Part shown: positions 10,850-19,060 of the stretch, piece by piece
Position numbering within the stretch: position 1 is the stretch's first letter
How the letters are laid out: each line of letters starts with the position of its first letter
NCBI RefSeq assembly: GCF_017592545.1
Contig: NZ_JAGFOA010000001.1
Location: forward strand, 186,001 to 250,000
DNA length: 64,000 nt
Origin: Microbacterium stercoris
GTDB lineage: Bacteria > Actinomycetota > Actinomycetes > Actinomycetales > Microbacteriaceae
Direction of reading: 5' to 3'
Position numbers and translations under genes: made by a program
Notes under the pieces: generated by a model
The model's input: only the letters and a program-made list of their open reading frames with translations
The model's database searches: none
What the model was told of the DNA's origin: nothing

Positions 10850-12109
10850 ATGACCAACCCCGACCTGAGCGTCGCGCTCGGCAGCCGCCGGCTGCGGACG
10901 CTCGACCAGTCCTCGAAGCTGAAGAACGTCCTCTACGAGATCCGCGGCGCCGCCCTGGATGAGGCAGCTCGGCTCGAGGCCGCAGGTCACACGGTCCTGA
11001 AGCTCAACACGGGCAACCCGGCGATCTTCGGCTTCGAGGCGCCGTACCAGATCGTCCGCGACATGATCGCCGCCGTCCCGACCGCGCACGGCTACAGCGA
11101 GAGCCGCGGCATCCTGGCCGCGCGTCGCGCGATCGTGAGCCGGTACGAGGAGATCCCGGGCTTCCCTCACGTCGACCCCGAGAACGTCTTCCTCGGCAAC
11201 GGCGTGTCCGAGCTCATCACGATGACGATGCAGGCCCTTCTCGACGAGGGCGACGAGGTGCTGATCCCCGCCCCGGACTACCCGCTGTGGACCGCGATGA
11301 CGAGCCTCTCGGGCGGTACGCCGGTGCACTACGTCTGCGATGAGAACAACGGCTGGAACCCCGATCTCGAGGACATCCGCTCGCGGATCACCGATCGCAC
11401 GAAGGCGATCGTGATCATCAACCCGAACAACCCGACCGGGGCCGTGTACTCGCGCGAGACGCTCGAGGGCATCGCCGACATCGCGCGCGAGCACTCGCTG
11501 CTGGTGCTCAGCGATGAGATCTACGACCGCATCCTGTTCGACGATGCGGTGCACATCCCTATGGCGACCATCGCGCCCGATCTGCTCTGCCTCACCTTCA
11601 ACGGCCTGTCGAAGACCTACCGCGTCGCCGGCTACCGCTCCGGGTGGATGGTGATCACGGGGCCGCAGAAGCACGCGCAGGGATTCCTGCACGGCATCAA
11701 CCTGCTCGCCTCCACACGGCTCTGCCCGAATGTTCCGGCTCAGCATGCGGTGCTCGCGGCTCTCACGGGCGTGCAGACCATCGATCAGCTCGTGGCGCCG
11801 TCGGGCCGTCTGCATGAGCAGCGCGACATCACCTGGGAGAAGCTCAACGAGATCCCGGGCGTCTCGTGCGTGAAGCCGCAGGGCGCGCTGTACGCGTTCC
11901 CGCGCCTCGACCCGGAGGTGCACGAGATCCGCGACGACGCCAAGCTCGTCTACGACCTGCTCGTCGCCGAGCGGATCCTGCTTGTGCAGGGAACCGGCTT
12001 CAACTGGGATGCGCCCGATCACCTGCGGATCGTCACGCTGCCCGAGGCGCGTGTGCTCGGGGAAGCGATCGAGCGCCTCGGCAACTTCCTGTCGAGCTAC
12101 AAGCAGTAG
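10850..12109 (+). CDS. PLP-dependent aminotransferase, AlaA/AlaT type (alanine aminotransferase)
   Basis: This is a 419-residue class I aminotransferase. The characteristic segments of the glutamate-pyruvate aminotransferases of actinobacteria are present: SSKLKNVLYEIRG at the start, LNTGNPAIFGF, IINPNNPTGAVYS and SDEIYDRI. The PLP lysine is K255 in NGLSKTYRVAGYRSGWM. It probably converts pyruvate and glutamate to alanine and 2-oxoglutarate in the cytoplasm. The ATG at 10850 was preferred because a -10 box lies six bases upstream and the extension to 10817 would start inside the secA terminator. Specificity for alanine is inferred from family resemblance. Confidence 0.9.
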   Translation: MTNPDLSVALGSRRLRTLDQSSKLKNVLYEIRGAALDEAARLEAAGHTVLKLNTGNPAIFGFEAPYQIVRDMIAAVPTAHGYSESRGILAARRAIVSRYEEIPGFPHVDPENVFLGNGVSELITMTMQALLDEGDEVLIPAPDYPLWTAMTSLSGGTPVHYVCDENNGWNPDLEDIRSRITDRTKAIVIINPNNPTGAVYSRETLEGIADIAREHSLLVLSDEIYDRILFDDAVHIPMATIAPDLLCLTFNGLSKTYRVAGYRSGWMVITGPQKHAQGFLHGINLLASTRLCPNVPAQHAVLAALTGVQTIDQLVAPSGRLHEQRDITWEKLNEIPGVSCVKPQGALYAFPRLDPEVHEIRDDAKLVYDLLVAERILLVQGTGFNWDAPDHLRIVTLPEARVLGEAIERLGNFLSSYKQ

Positions 12110-12122
12110 TCGTCGACGCAGC

Positions 12123-12154
12123 CGGATGCCCGGGCGGTGGCGCCCGGGCATCCG
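12123..12154. terminator. Bidirectional terminator, perfect 14-bp stem
   Basis: Arms 12123-12136 and 12141-12154 are perfect inverted repeats around a 4-nt loop. The hairpin lies between the ends of two convergent genes. Confidence 0.88.
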
Positions 12155-12165
12155 CACGCGTGCGG

Positions 12166-12618
12166 TCAGAGGATCGAGAGGCTCGTCGCGCGCCAGCGGC
12201 TGTCGATGCCCTCGAGGCGCATGGCCACCGCGCGGGTGCGGGCGGGCGTCTCCACGATGATCACGGCCTCGATCACGCCGTCGGCGGGGGAGGAGTGACG
12301 GATGGACGTCAGCGCGAACGTCGGGCGCATCGCGGGCTGCCGGCGCGCGCTCCGGGCGCGAGTGGCCAGGTTGGCGCGGGTGACGAGCGAGCGATAGGGC
12401 TCGTCGGTCAGCCAGCGCGCGAGCTGCTCGGGCTCGCGCACGCCGGCGAGCACCTCGAGCACACCTCGCGTCAGCGCGGTGAGCAGTGGCTCGGGATCGG
12501 GGAGGTTCGACGTGCTCGCACGCTGGCGCTGGAAGTGCTCCTCGACCTCTTCGATCTTGCGGAGCAGCGGGCGCTGGGATGCGGCGGACGATCTGTCGGA
12601 ACGCAAAGGCTGGGTCAT
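12166..12618 (-). CDS. Rv3235-family protein
   Basis: This 150-residue protein matches the small actinobacterial Rv3235 family, found close to secA in many genomes. The C-terminal half carries the conserved pattern: RGVLEVLAGVREPEQLARWLTDEPYRSLVTRANLATRARS, then a short beta-rich segment ending in WRATSLSIL. The first 40 residues are polar and probably disordered. Its biochemical function is unknown. The match rests on motif memory and position, and no second member is present for comparison. Confidence 0.8.
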   Translation of the reverse strand: MTQPLRSDRSSAASQRPLLRKIEEVEEHFQRQRASTSNLPDPEPLLTALTRGVLEVLAGVREPEQLARWLTDEPYRSLVTRANLATRARSARRQPAMRPTFALTSIRHSSPADGVIEAVIIVETPARTRAVAMRLEGIDSRWRATSLSIL

Positions 12619-12765
12619 CGAGATCCCCCCGGACTCGGTGAGTGGGACAAAAAAGTGGAACTGTTCTAGATTTCAGCAGCGTCCGCGGGTCCTGAGGGCG
12701 GCAGATAAGCCCGTGGAGCGTTCGCCGGCTGTGGAGGGAGATCCGGGCCCCCGCGCGGACTGTCC

Positions 12766-12771
12766 TACGCT
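12766..12771 (+). promoter_or_regulatory. -10 box of a leaderless promoter (TACGCT)
   Basis: TACGCT ends six bases before the ATG at 12778, and no ribosome-binding site precedes that start. Confidence 0.55.
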
Positions 12772-12777
12772 CGCGCC

Positions 12778-13398
12778 ATGCGATGGGAGAGATTCTTCGA
12801 CGATCTCGAGGACCAGCTCGCCGCCGAGTGGGAAGCGGAGCGAGCGGTTCTCGAATCGGAGGCCGAGCGTGTGCGCGTGGCACGCGAGGACCTCCGCACA
12901 CGGCTCGTCGCGATCGCGCGCGATGCGGAGGCGCCCGTTGTGCTCGAGCTCGCCGATGGATTCGCCGTCGAGGTCGAGCTCGCCACCGTCGGGGCGGACT
13001 GGGTGGCGGCCTCCGAGCGCGTCGGTGCCCGTGGGCTCGTGCTGGCGCCGATCGCGGCCATCCGCGGGCTGCGGGTGTCACGAGGCGACCTGCGGCGCAG
13101 CGCGCGACCGTCGAGCGATCGGGGTGATCTCCTGGCCGAGCGTGTGACCTTCGCCCTGGCGCTGCGCGACCTGTCGCGCCGTCGGGTCGGTGTCGCGATC
13201 GGCGTGGACGCCGGCGCGGGGCGGACACGCGTGCTGGCGGGGACGCTCGATCGCGTCGCGGCGGACCATGTCGATCTGGCCGAGCACGATGCGGGGGCGC
13301 CCCGGCGCGAAGCGGAGGTGCGCGGCTACCGCCTGCTTCCCCTCAGCGCGATCGCATGGGTGCGGATCGAGGCCGCCGTCGGCGTGCCGGTCATCTGA
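12778..13398 (+). CDS. Conserved actinobacterial hypothetical protein
   Basis: This 206-residue soluble protein has no recognised domain. The N-terminal 50 residues form an acidic amphipathic helix (ERFFDDLEDQLAAEWEAERAVLESEAERVRVAREDL). Two similar beta-rich halves follow, with repeated patterns such as VELATVGADWVAASE and AGTLDRVAADHVDLAEH, and each half ends in a leucine/proline-rich segment (VLAPIAAIRGLRV; LLPLSAIAWVRI). It may therefore be an internally duplicated small-barrel protein. A leaderless -10 box supports the start. It lies between the Rv3235-family gene and a helix-turn-helix gene. Confidence 0.75.
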   Translation: MRWERFFDDLEDQLAAEWEAERAVLESEAERVRVAREDLRTRLVAIARDAEAPVVLELADGFAVEVELATVGADWVAASERVGARGLVLAPIAAIRGLRVSRGDLRRSARPSSDRGDLLAERVTFALALRDLSRRRVGVAIGVDAGAGRTRVLAGTLDRVAADHVDLAEHDAGAPRREAEVRGYRLLPLSAIAWVRIEAAVGVPVI

Positions 13399-13413
13399 CG
13401 TGGGCCGCGCCCG

Positions 13414-13674
13414 TCAGGCGCGTGAGCCCCACAGCTCGGGGAAGCTGGCCTCGTTCGACTGGCGCCACAGCGCCATACGACGCGCTTCCTCGACCTGGGC
13501 GTCGAGATACTCCGCGACACTGTGGTGCTCGATGCGCCAGCGCGCTGGCGCGCCGACGCGAGCGCCACGCAGACGGCCCTGGTGGACGAGCTCGATCACC
13601 TCGTCGACGGTGATGCCGAGCACCTCGGCGACCTGGGCGGGGGGCACCAGACGGCGTGCGGGATCGTCTGCCAT
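13414..13674 (-). CDS. Small helix-turn-helix protein (excisionase/BldC-like MerR fold)
   Basis: This is an 86-residue protein, starting MADDPARRL. Residues about 9-60 form a MerR-like or excisionase-like winged helix: LVPPAQVAEVLGITVDEVIELVHQGRLRGARVGAPARWRIEHHSVAEYL. A short helical tail follows. The start at 13674 was chosen because CATAAT lies seven bases upstream on the minus strand, which suggests a leaderless mRNA. A start three codons earlier (13683) is also possible. Single-domain proteins of this kind bind DNA cooperatively and regulate development in actinomycetes (BldC); no target is visible here. Confidence 0.82.
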   Translation of the reverse strand: MADDPARRLVPPAQVAEVLGITVDEVIELVHQGRLRGARVGAPARWRIEHHSVAEYLDAQVEEARRMALWRQSNEASFPELWGSRA

Positions 13675-13760
13675 AGAGATCATTATGATCCCCGCGCCGC
13701 CGCGCGACCGATGGATCCGGTGCCTGTGGAGAACTTTTCGCCCGGATCGAGCGGACTTGG

Positions 13761-13766
13761 GACGAT
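13761..13766 (+). promoter_or_regulatory. Possible -10 box of a leaderless promoter (GACGAT)
   Basis: GACGAT ends six bases before the ATG at 13773. It deviates from TANNNT at the first base but keeps the A and final T at the same spacing seen at other genes in the window. Confidence 0.4.
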
Positions 13767-13772
13767 GCCTCC

Positions 13773-14492
13773 ATGACCAGGAGCAACCGAACCCTCGCTT
13801 CCGCCCGAGGGGCCGCCAGACCTGCTCGGGGCGCTCGCCCCGCCTTCTGGGCTGATGCCCGGTTCGTGATCGGCGTGGCGCTCGTGGCTGCGAGCATCGC
13901 CGGCGTGTGGTTCGTCGTGGCAGCCGCGCGCCAGACGGTTCCCGTGCTCACGGCCACCACCACACTCGTGCCCGGACAGACCATCACGTCGGCCGATGTC
14001 GCGATCGTCGAGGTGGCGCTCGGGCAGACGCTGCCTGCGTACCTGGGCGCGGATCAACTGGGTCAGGGCGAGGTGGCGCTGCGCACGATCGAGGCGGGCG
14101 AGCTCGTGCCGCGCGCGGGAGTCGGAGATCCCTCACTCAGCGACCGCACCGCGGTGGTCGTGCGCAGCTCGATCGACGTGCCCGCCGACGTCGAGCGAGG
14201 CGCGACCGTCGAGCTGTGGGAGAGCCGGCCCGCCGGCGTGCCCGGCACGTTCGATCCGCCGCGGGTGCTCGTCGCCGATGCCGTCGTGGCGGACGTGATC
14301 GAAGAGCACGGCGTGATGGCCTCGGGAGGCGCGGCGCTCGAGCTCGTGATCGACCGGAGTCGTGTGGCCGAGGTGCTGGGAGCGATCGCCGCAGGATCCG
14401 TGCTGTCCGCCGTGCCGAACGCGGGCGCCGCCGCGACGGCTCCCGCGCCGACGCCCGCTGCCGAGGCACCCACGGGGGAGGATGACGAGTGA
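13773..14492 (+). CDS. SAF-domain protein (CpaB/FlgA-like)
   Basis: This 239-residue protein has one transmembrane helix (about 31-51) near its N-terminus. An exported SAF domain follows at about 58-120, with the family's VLTATTTLVPGQTITSADVAIVEV and IEAGELVPRAGV. A variable region and an Ala/Pro-rich tail complete it. CpaB-like SAF proteins stabilise secretins in Tad/Flp pilus systems. Gram-positive versions are associated with CpaE-like ATPases, as here. The next gene overlaps by four bases (GTGA), so the two are co-translated. No pilin or TadA gene is in the window. Confidence 0.85.
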   Translation: MTRSNRTLASARGAARPARGARPAFWADARFVIGVALVAASIAGVWFVVAAARQTVPVLTATTTLVPGQTITSADVAIVEVALGQTLPAYLGADQLGQGEVALRTIEAGELVPRAGVGDPSLSDRTAVVVRSSIDVPADVERGATVELWESRPAGVPGTFDPPRVLVADAVVADVIEEHGVMASGGAALELVIDRSRVAEVLGAIAAGSVLSAVPNAGAAATAPAPTPAAEAPTGEDDE

Positions 14493-15772
14493 TCGCGGTG
14501 GTCGCCGCGACTCCCACCGTGGCGCGTCGGCTCTCCGAGGATCTGCGGGATCAGGGGCAGATGGTGCTCGACATCGTGCATCCCGCCGCCCTGGCGAGTC
14601 TCGAGCACGATGTGCTCGGGCGTCTCGACGGCGCCGACACGCTCATCCTGGCGGCCGCGGGTGTGCTGACGCCGGATCTCGTGGCCGCATGCGATCGCCG
14701 CGGTCTCCGCGTGGTGCTGCTCGCCGACCGCGAGGCGGATCGGCGTGCGGCGCGCGCGTTCGGGCTGCCCGATCCGCTGCCGTCGGATGCGCCGGCCTGG
14801 CGCATCGTCGAGGCGGCGTCCGGCCCGGGCGCGGGGGTCGACCCCGCGGCGAGCCCGGGGGGTCGCATCCTGGTCGTCTGGGGGCCCGACGGGGCGCCGG
14901 GACGCACCACGGTGGCCATCGAGCTCGCTCTGGCTCACGCGCGGGCGGGCCGCCACGTCGCGCTGGTCGACGCCGACACCCGGGCCCCCTCCGTGGCGAT
15001 CGCCGTGGGGCTGGCCGACGAGAGCCCGGGATTCGCGTCGGCCTGTCGCCAGGCCGAGTCCGGACTCCTCGATGCCGGTGAGCTGCTGCGGGTGAGCGTG
15101 CCGCTGGGGGACGCCGAGGGCCGCGTCGATGTGCTCACGGGCATCAATCGCGTCTCGCGGTGGCCCGAGCTGTCCGCTCCGCGCGTGACCGCGGCGCTGG
15201 AGGTCATACGCACCTGGGCGGATGTCGTGGTGGTCGACACAAGCGGGTCCCTGGAGACCGACGAGGAGATCGTCAGCGACCTCGACGGCCCGCGCCGCCA
15301 CGCCGCCACGCTCGCCGCGCTGGGAGTCGCCGACCAGATCGTGGCGGTCGGATCGCCCGACCCGGTCGGGCTGTCACGGCTGGTGCGCGGTCATGCGGAG
15401 CTCCGCGCCATCGTGGGCACAACGCCGGTGCGGGTGGTGATCAACCGCATCCGGTCGGGGCCGCTCGGCGTCGATCCGCGTGGACAGGTGCGACGGGCGC
15501 TGGAGCGATTCTCCGCCGTGTCCGACGTGTCGTTCATCCCGGAGGACCGGAGGGCATCCGATGCCGCGCTGCTGTCGGCGCGCCCCGTGGGGGAGGTGGC
15601 ACCGCGCTCGGGGCTCGCCCAGGCTGTGCGGCGCCTGGCCGGTGAGCTCGACCCACTCCGCGCCCGTCCCGGCAGACGCGGTGCGGAGTCGACCGGGTCA
15701 CGCTCCGACGGGAGAGGCGCGCGGGCGACGCGAGCCGACATGCGGCATGGGCGGGCGGCCGGTCGCGCATAG
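14489..15772 (+). CDS. CpaE-like ParA/MinD-family ATPase with altered Walker A
   Basis: This is a 427-residue protein. The N-terminal ~120 residues form a receiver-like or response-regulator-like fold, and from about residue 127 there is a MinD/ParA-type P-loop domain. The phosphate-binding loop reads GPDGAPGRTTVAIEL (about 132-146), in which both the signature lysine and the invariant P-loop lysine are replaced (PDG and GRT rather than KGG and GKT). Other family segments remain: VALVDADTRAPSVAIAVG and ADVVVVDTSGSLETDEE. The tail (about 385-427) is basic and disordered. CpaE homologues localise Tad pilus machinery. ATPase activity is uncertain. Confidence 0.82.
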   Translation: MIAVVAATPTVARRLSEDLRDQGQMVLDIVHPAALASLEHDVLGRLDGADTLILAAAGVLTPDLVAACDRRGLRVVLLADREADRRAARAFGLPDPLPSDAPAWRIVEAASGPGAGVDPAASPGGRILVVWGPDGAPGRTTVAIELALAHARAGRHVALVDADTRAPSVAIAVGLADESPGFASACRQAESGLLDAGELLRVSVPLGDAEGRVDVLTGINRVSRWPELSAPRVTAALEVIRTWADVVVVDTSGSLETDEEIVSDLDGPRRHAATLAALGVADQIVAVGSPDPVGLSRLVRGHAELRAIVGTTPVRVVINRIRSGPLGVDPRGQVRRALERFSAVSDVSFIPEDRRASDAALLSARPVGEVAPRSGLAQAVRRLAGELDPLRARPGRRGAESTGSRSDGRGARATRADMRHGRAAGRA

Positions 15773-15775
15773 GCT
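15770..15775 (+). promoter_or_regulatory. -10 box of a leaderless promoter (TAGGCT)
   Basis: TAGGCT ends six bases before the GTG start of pdtaS at 15782 and overlaps the stop codon of the CpaE-like gene. pdtaS therefore appears to have its own promoter. Confidence 0.55.
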
Positions 15776-15781
15776 GGAGCC

Positions 15782-17287
15782 GTGTCGACTCTCAGTGACC
15801 TCGTCTTCGCCCAGGGACTCGCAAGCGAGGCGGATGTCGAGTGGCTCCACCGCGTCGCCGGCGACGCGCAGCTGCTCGCGGATCTCTCCTTCGCCGACAT
15901 CGTGATGTGGGTGCCGACGGCCGACGACTCCTTCGTCGCCGTCGCGCACAGCCGCCCCGGTGGCGCGGCCACGCTCTTCTACCGCGACATCGTCGGCGAG
16001 CGGATCCGTCCGCAGTGGCAGGCGCAGGTCAAGGACGCGTTCGTGCAGGCGAAGATCGTCGACTCCTCGAGCCCGGAGTGGTTCGAGGAGACGCCCACGC
16101 GCGTGCGCGCCGTGCCGATCGCCGAGAAGATGGAGGGCGGTGGCTTGGGTGTGCTGGGAGTGGTCACCCGCCACACGAACCTCGGCGACGTGCGTGCCCC
16201 CTCGCGTCAGCAGATCACCTTCAACGACTGCGCCGACGACCTGTTCCGGATGATCTCCACGGGTGACTTCCCGGACGCCTCCTCGCCGACGGGGCCGCGT
16301 CGCGGCGCCCCGCGCGCGGCCGACGGCCTCATCCGGCTCGACGTCGACGGCATCGTCACCTTCGCGAGCCCCAACGCGCTCTCGGCGTTCAATCGGGTGG
16401 GCTTCGCCGACGAGCTCGAGGGCGAATCGCTCGCCGAGGTGACCAGCGCGATCCTGCCCGCGGCGCGCGACACGAACGAGTCGCTGCCCGTGGTGGTGAC
16501 CGGACGCGCTCCCTGGCGCACCGACATCGAAGCGCGCGGCGTGACCGTCTCGCTGCGGGCGATCCCGCTGCGTGACCACGGCACGCGCATCGGCGCGATC
16601 GTGCTCTGCCGCGACGTCACCGAGCTGCGCCACCAGGAGCAGGAGCTGCTCACCAAGGACGCGACCATCCGCGAGATCCACCATCGCGTCAAGAACAACC
16701 TGCAGACCGTGGCCTCGCTGCTGCGCATCCAGGCACGCCGCACCAAGTCGGACGAGGCGCGCGAGTCGCTCACTCAGGCCATGCAGCGCGTCGCGGCCAT
16801 CGCCGTTGTGCACGACACGCTCGCCAGCGGCCTCGCGCAGATCGTGAACTTCGACGAGGTGTTCGATCGCGTCCTGCGCCTCGTCGCCGAGGTCGCCGCG
16901 GCGCCCAACACGCTCGCGCACACCCGATCCATCGGCAAGTTCGGCGCCCTGCCGAGCGAGTACGCCACTCCGCTGGCCCTCGCGCTGACCGAGCTGGTGA
17001 CCAACGCCGTCGAGCACGGCCTCGCGGGCCTCGAAGGCAAGGTCGAGATCATCGCCGAGCGCACCGACGAGACGCTGGCCGTGCGCGTGCGCGACTCGGG
17101 AAGCGGTCTGCCCGAGGGGCAGGTGGGCCGCGGTCTCGGAACCCAGATCGTGCGCACGCTCATCCAGGGCGAGCTGTCCGGATCCATCGAATGGCGCACG
17201 CTGTCGGGCGACGACACCGACCTCCACGGCGGAGAGATCTCGAAGGGCACCGAGGTGTACATCGAGATCCCGCTGAAGTGGATCTGA
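15782..17287 (+). CDS. pdtaS: Two-component sensor histidine kinase PdtaS
   Basis: This 501-residue cytosolic kinase has no membrane helix. The domains in order are an N-terminal GAF-like domain (about 1-150), a PAS domain (about 180-285), a HisKA_2 dimerisation helix with the phospho-acceptor histidine at H300/H301 in IREIHHRVKNNLQTVASLLRIQARR, and an HATPase domain with ALTELVTNAVEHG (N box) and RDSGSGLPEG (G1). In mycobacteria PdtaS phosphorylates PdtaR, an RNA-binding ANTAR regulator. Its gene is next to whiB1, as here, where they converge. GTG is the chosen start because TAGGCT lies six bases upstream. Confidence 0.95.
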   Translation: MSTLSDLVFAQGLASEADVEWLHRVAGDAQLLADLSFADIVMWVPTADDSFVAVAHSRPGGAATLFYRDIVGERIRPQWQAQVKDAFVQAKIVDSSSPEWFEETPTRVRAVPIAEKMEGGGLGVLGVVTRHTNLGDVRAPSRQQITFNDCADDLFRMISTGDFPDASSPTGPRRGAPRAADGLIRLDVDGIVTFASPNALSAFNRVGFADELEGESLAEVTSAILPAARDTNESLPVVVTGRAPWRTDIEARGVTVSLRAIPLRDHGTRIGAIVLCRDVTELRHQEQELLTKDATIREIHHRVKNNLQTVASLLRIQARRTKSDEARESLTQAMQRVAAIAVVHDTLASGLAQIVNFDEVFDRVLRLVAEVAAAPNTLAHTRSIGKFGALPSEYATPLALALTELVTNAVEHGLAGLEGKVEIIAERTDETLAVRVRDSGSGLPEGQVGRGLGTQIVRTLIQGELSGSIEWRTLSGDDTDLHGGEISKGTEVYIEIPLKWI

Positions 17288-17328
17288 TCCGGGCGTGATC
17301 GTCGCACGCTGACCCGCGCTGGACACGG

Positions 17329-17364
17329 CGAAAGGGCGCCCTCCCGGGGGAGGACGCCCTTTCG
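17329..17364. terminator. Bidirectional terminator between pdtaS and whiB1
   Basis: CGAAAGGGCG (17329-17338) pairs perfectly with CGCCCTTTCG (17355-17364), and an inner CCCTCC/GGGAGG stem extends it. The A and T tracts in the arms serve both directions. Confidence 0.85.
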
Positions 17365-17408
17365 ACTGCTGTGTTCTGCCGCTGTGATGCGGGAGCTGTG
17401 GGGCTGGA

Positions 17409-17657
17409 TCAGCCTGCGCGGCGAGCGCGGGCTGCGCGGCGCTTGAGGGCGCGGCGCTCGTCCTCGCTGAGCCCGCCCCAGACGCCCGAGTCCTGGCCGG
17501 TCTCGAGGGCGTACTGCAGGCAGACCTCGGTGACGGTGCAGCGAGCGCACACGGACTTGGCCTTCTCGATCTGATCGACCGCCGGGCCGGTGTTGCCGAC
17601 GGGGAAGAAGAGTTCCGGGTCGACCGTCAGGCAGGCCGCCTTGTCGCGCCAATCCAT
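17409..17657 (-). CDS. whiB1: WhiB1 iron-sulfur transcriptional regulator
   Basis: This 82-residue WhiB-family protein has four cluster-binding cysteines, C9, C37, C40 and C46 (CARCTVTEVC). These bind a 4Fe-4S cluster that senses nitric oxide and mediates binding to sigma factor region 4. The family turn GVWGGLSEDERR (58-69) and a basic DNA-binding tail (KRRAARARRA) complete it. ATG 17657 was chosen over the longer frame from 17738 because GAGGAG precedes it and the resulting length matches WhiB1. The 257-base region upstream, shared with the divergent membrane-protein gene, contains the inverted repeat CCCAC/GTGGG (17785-17800) but no clear CRP site. Confidence 0.95.
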   Translation of the reverse strand: MDWRDKAACLTVDPELFFPVGNTGPAVDQIEKAKSVCARCTVTEVCLQYALETGQDSGVWGGLSEDERRALKRRAARARRAG

Positions 17658-17914
17658 GCGTATGTGCTCCTCGCAGTGTGGTGGGATTTCGAGCGAACGG
17701 TTTTCAGGCGCGCGCGTTCGAGGGGTGATGAAGCGCACCGTTCGGGTCGGATACGCTGGTCATGATGTGAGCTTCTGTTCACGACCCACCACGTTGTGGG
17801 AAACATGCCGTAAACAATTGTCGTACCGGCGAGTCCCGAAATCAAGGGTCAAATGTGCCGGTGCGCGCCGCTGCGCGGCTGCAGGCTTCGGCACCGGTCC
17901 CGTGAGGAGATCCC

Positions 17915-18307
17915 ATGGCGCGCACGATCCCCAGGTCGGCTGCGATTCTGCTGGCGGTCGAGGCGGTGGGCATCGTGGCCCTCGCCGGCTGGCAGGCGGT
18001 CGCGCTCGCGGGAGCCGACACGATCGATCCCGTCAGCTCGATCGCGCTCATCGTGCTCACCGTCATCGGCGCGGCAGCGGTCGGCGCCTTCGCGGCGGCG
18101 ACGTGGGCGGGTCGGTCCTGGGGGCGCTCGGGCGGCGTGGTGACCCAGCTGCTTGTTCTCGCGGTGGCGCTCGGCGCCGTCACGGGGGCGTTCCCGCATC
18201 CGGAGATCGCCCTGGCGCTGACGGTGCCGGCCGCACTGGGACTGATCCTGATCTTCCTCGCCGCGCGTGCGGCGCACCGCGACGAGGGCTCTCAGGCCGA
18301 GGGCTGA
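17915..18307 (+). CDS. Small conserved membrane protein, function unknown
   Basis: This 130-residue protein has four predicted helices, at about 8-29, 42-66, 74-93 and 98-117, and a short charged tail. The compact bundle has no catalytic motif. Similar small four-helix proteins are frequent in Microbacteriaceae. The ATG follows GAGGAG. Its last 16 bases overlap the convergent EI24-type gene. Confidence 0.75.
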   Translation: MARTIPRSAAILLAVEAVGIVALAGWQAVALAGADTIDPVSSIALIVLTVIGAAAVGAFAAATWAGRSWGRSGGVVTQLLVLAVALGAVTGAFPHPEIALALTVPAALGLILIFLAARAAHRDEGSQAEG

Positions 18308-19038
18308 ACCGCGTCCTCGCCCGTCAGGTGACGGGCGAGCATCGTCGCGCCCGCCACCGCGGCGGGCATCACGACGATCGCCGCGAACGGCACGAGGAAG
18401 CACACGTGCACGGCCACGCCGAACCCCAGCATGCGCGCCCGGTTGCGCCGGATCAGCAGACGGCGCTGACCGGCGTCCAGGCCGCGCGCCGTCAGCCCGC
18501 GCGAGGAGAGCTCGTCCGCGATCACCGAGCCGTTCAGGCCGGCGCCCAGGGCGGCGCCGAGGGGCGCGCCGATCACAGGGACGAGGCCGACGAGGCCCGC
18601 GCAGATCGCTGACAGCGCGCCCTTGGTGAACAGCCCGAACGCGTCGCCGATCATGTTGCCCACGCTGTAGCGCGCATCCGGAACGGATCCGCCCAGATCC
18701 TGCTCGACCGATCGCCAGATCCGGTCGTAGAACGGCTCGCCGACCAGCAGCGTGAGGGCCGTGAACGTCGCGATCGCGAGCACCAGCGATCCGCCCATGA
18801 GTGCGAGGCCGATCGCCCAGCGCAGCGTGTCTCGCCACACGGGCACCCAGGTCTCGGTCCAGGGCGTCGCGGCGTCGACGAGGCCGGGGAGGGCGAAGCC
18901 GAGGGCGACCAGGGCGCCGGTGAGCACCAGGAAGACGATGCCGGCGGGGATGAGGCCCGCCGCCATGACCCCCGGACGTCGCCGCCACCATCCGACGCCG
19001 TCGATCAGGGTCCGGACACCTCGCCAGAACTCGCGCAC
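18292..19038 (-). CDS. EI24-domain membrane protein (CysZ-like)
   Basis: This is a 248-residue protein. The first segment (VREFWRGVRTLIDGVGWWRRRPGVM) leads into a multi-helix membrane domain typical of the EI24/CysZ family, including FTALTLLVGEPFYDRIWRSVE and the long amphipathic re-entrant region SVGNMIGDAFGLFTKGALSAICAGLVGLVPVIGAPLGA. CysZ is a sulfate channel in Enterobacteria; for actinobacterial members the substrate is unknown. GTG 19038 was chosen because the frame upstream is not conserved-looking and TATCCT lies exactly six bases before it. Confidence 0.85.
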   Translation of the reverse strand: MREFWRGVRTLIDGVGWWRRRPGVMAAGLIPAGIVFLVLTGALVALGFALPGLVDAATPWTETWVPVWRDTLRWAIGLALMGGSLVLAIATFTALTLLVGEPFYDRIWRSVEQDLGGSVPDARYSVGNMIGDAFGLFTKGALSAICAGLVGLVPVIGAPLGAALGAGLNGSVIADELSSRGLTARGLDAGQRRLLIRRNRARMLGFGVAVHVCFLVPFAAIVVMPAAVAGATMLARHLTGEDAVQPSA

Positions 19039-19044
19039 CTCCCC

Positions 19045-19050
19045 AGGATA
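19045..19050 (-). promoter_or_regulatory. -10 box of a leaderless promoter (TATCCT)
   Basis: TATCCT on the minus strand is separated by six bases from the GTG at 19038. The hexamer is the same as that of the aminotransferase gene at 10850. Confidence 0.5.
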
Positions 19051-19060
19051 CGAAGGCGCG

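Noticed and set aside
17766..17783. A TGTGA...TCACG sequence before whiB1 as a possible CRP site, as known for mycobacterial whiB1
   Set aside because: The half-sites GTGA and TCAC are separated by eight bases instead of six, so the spacing does not fit the CRP consensus.
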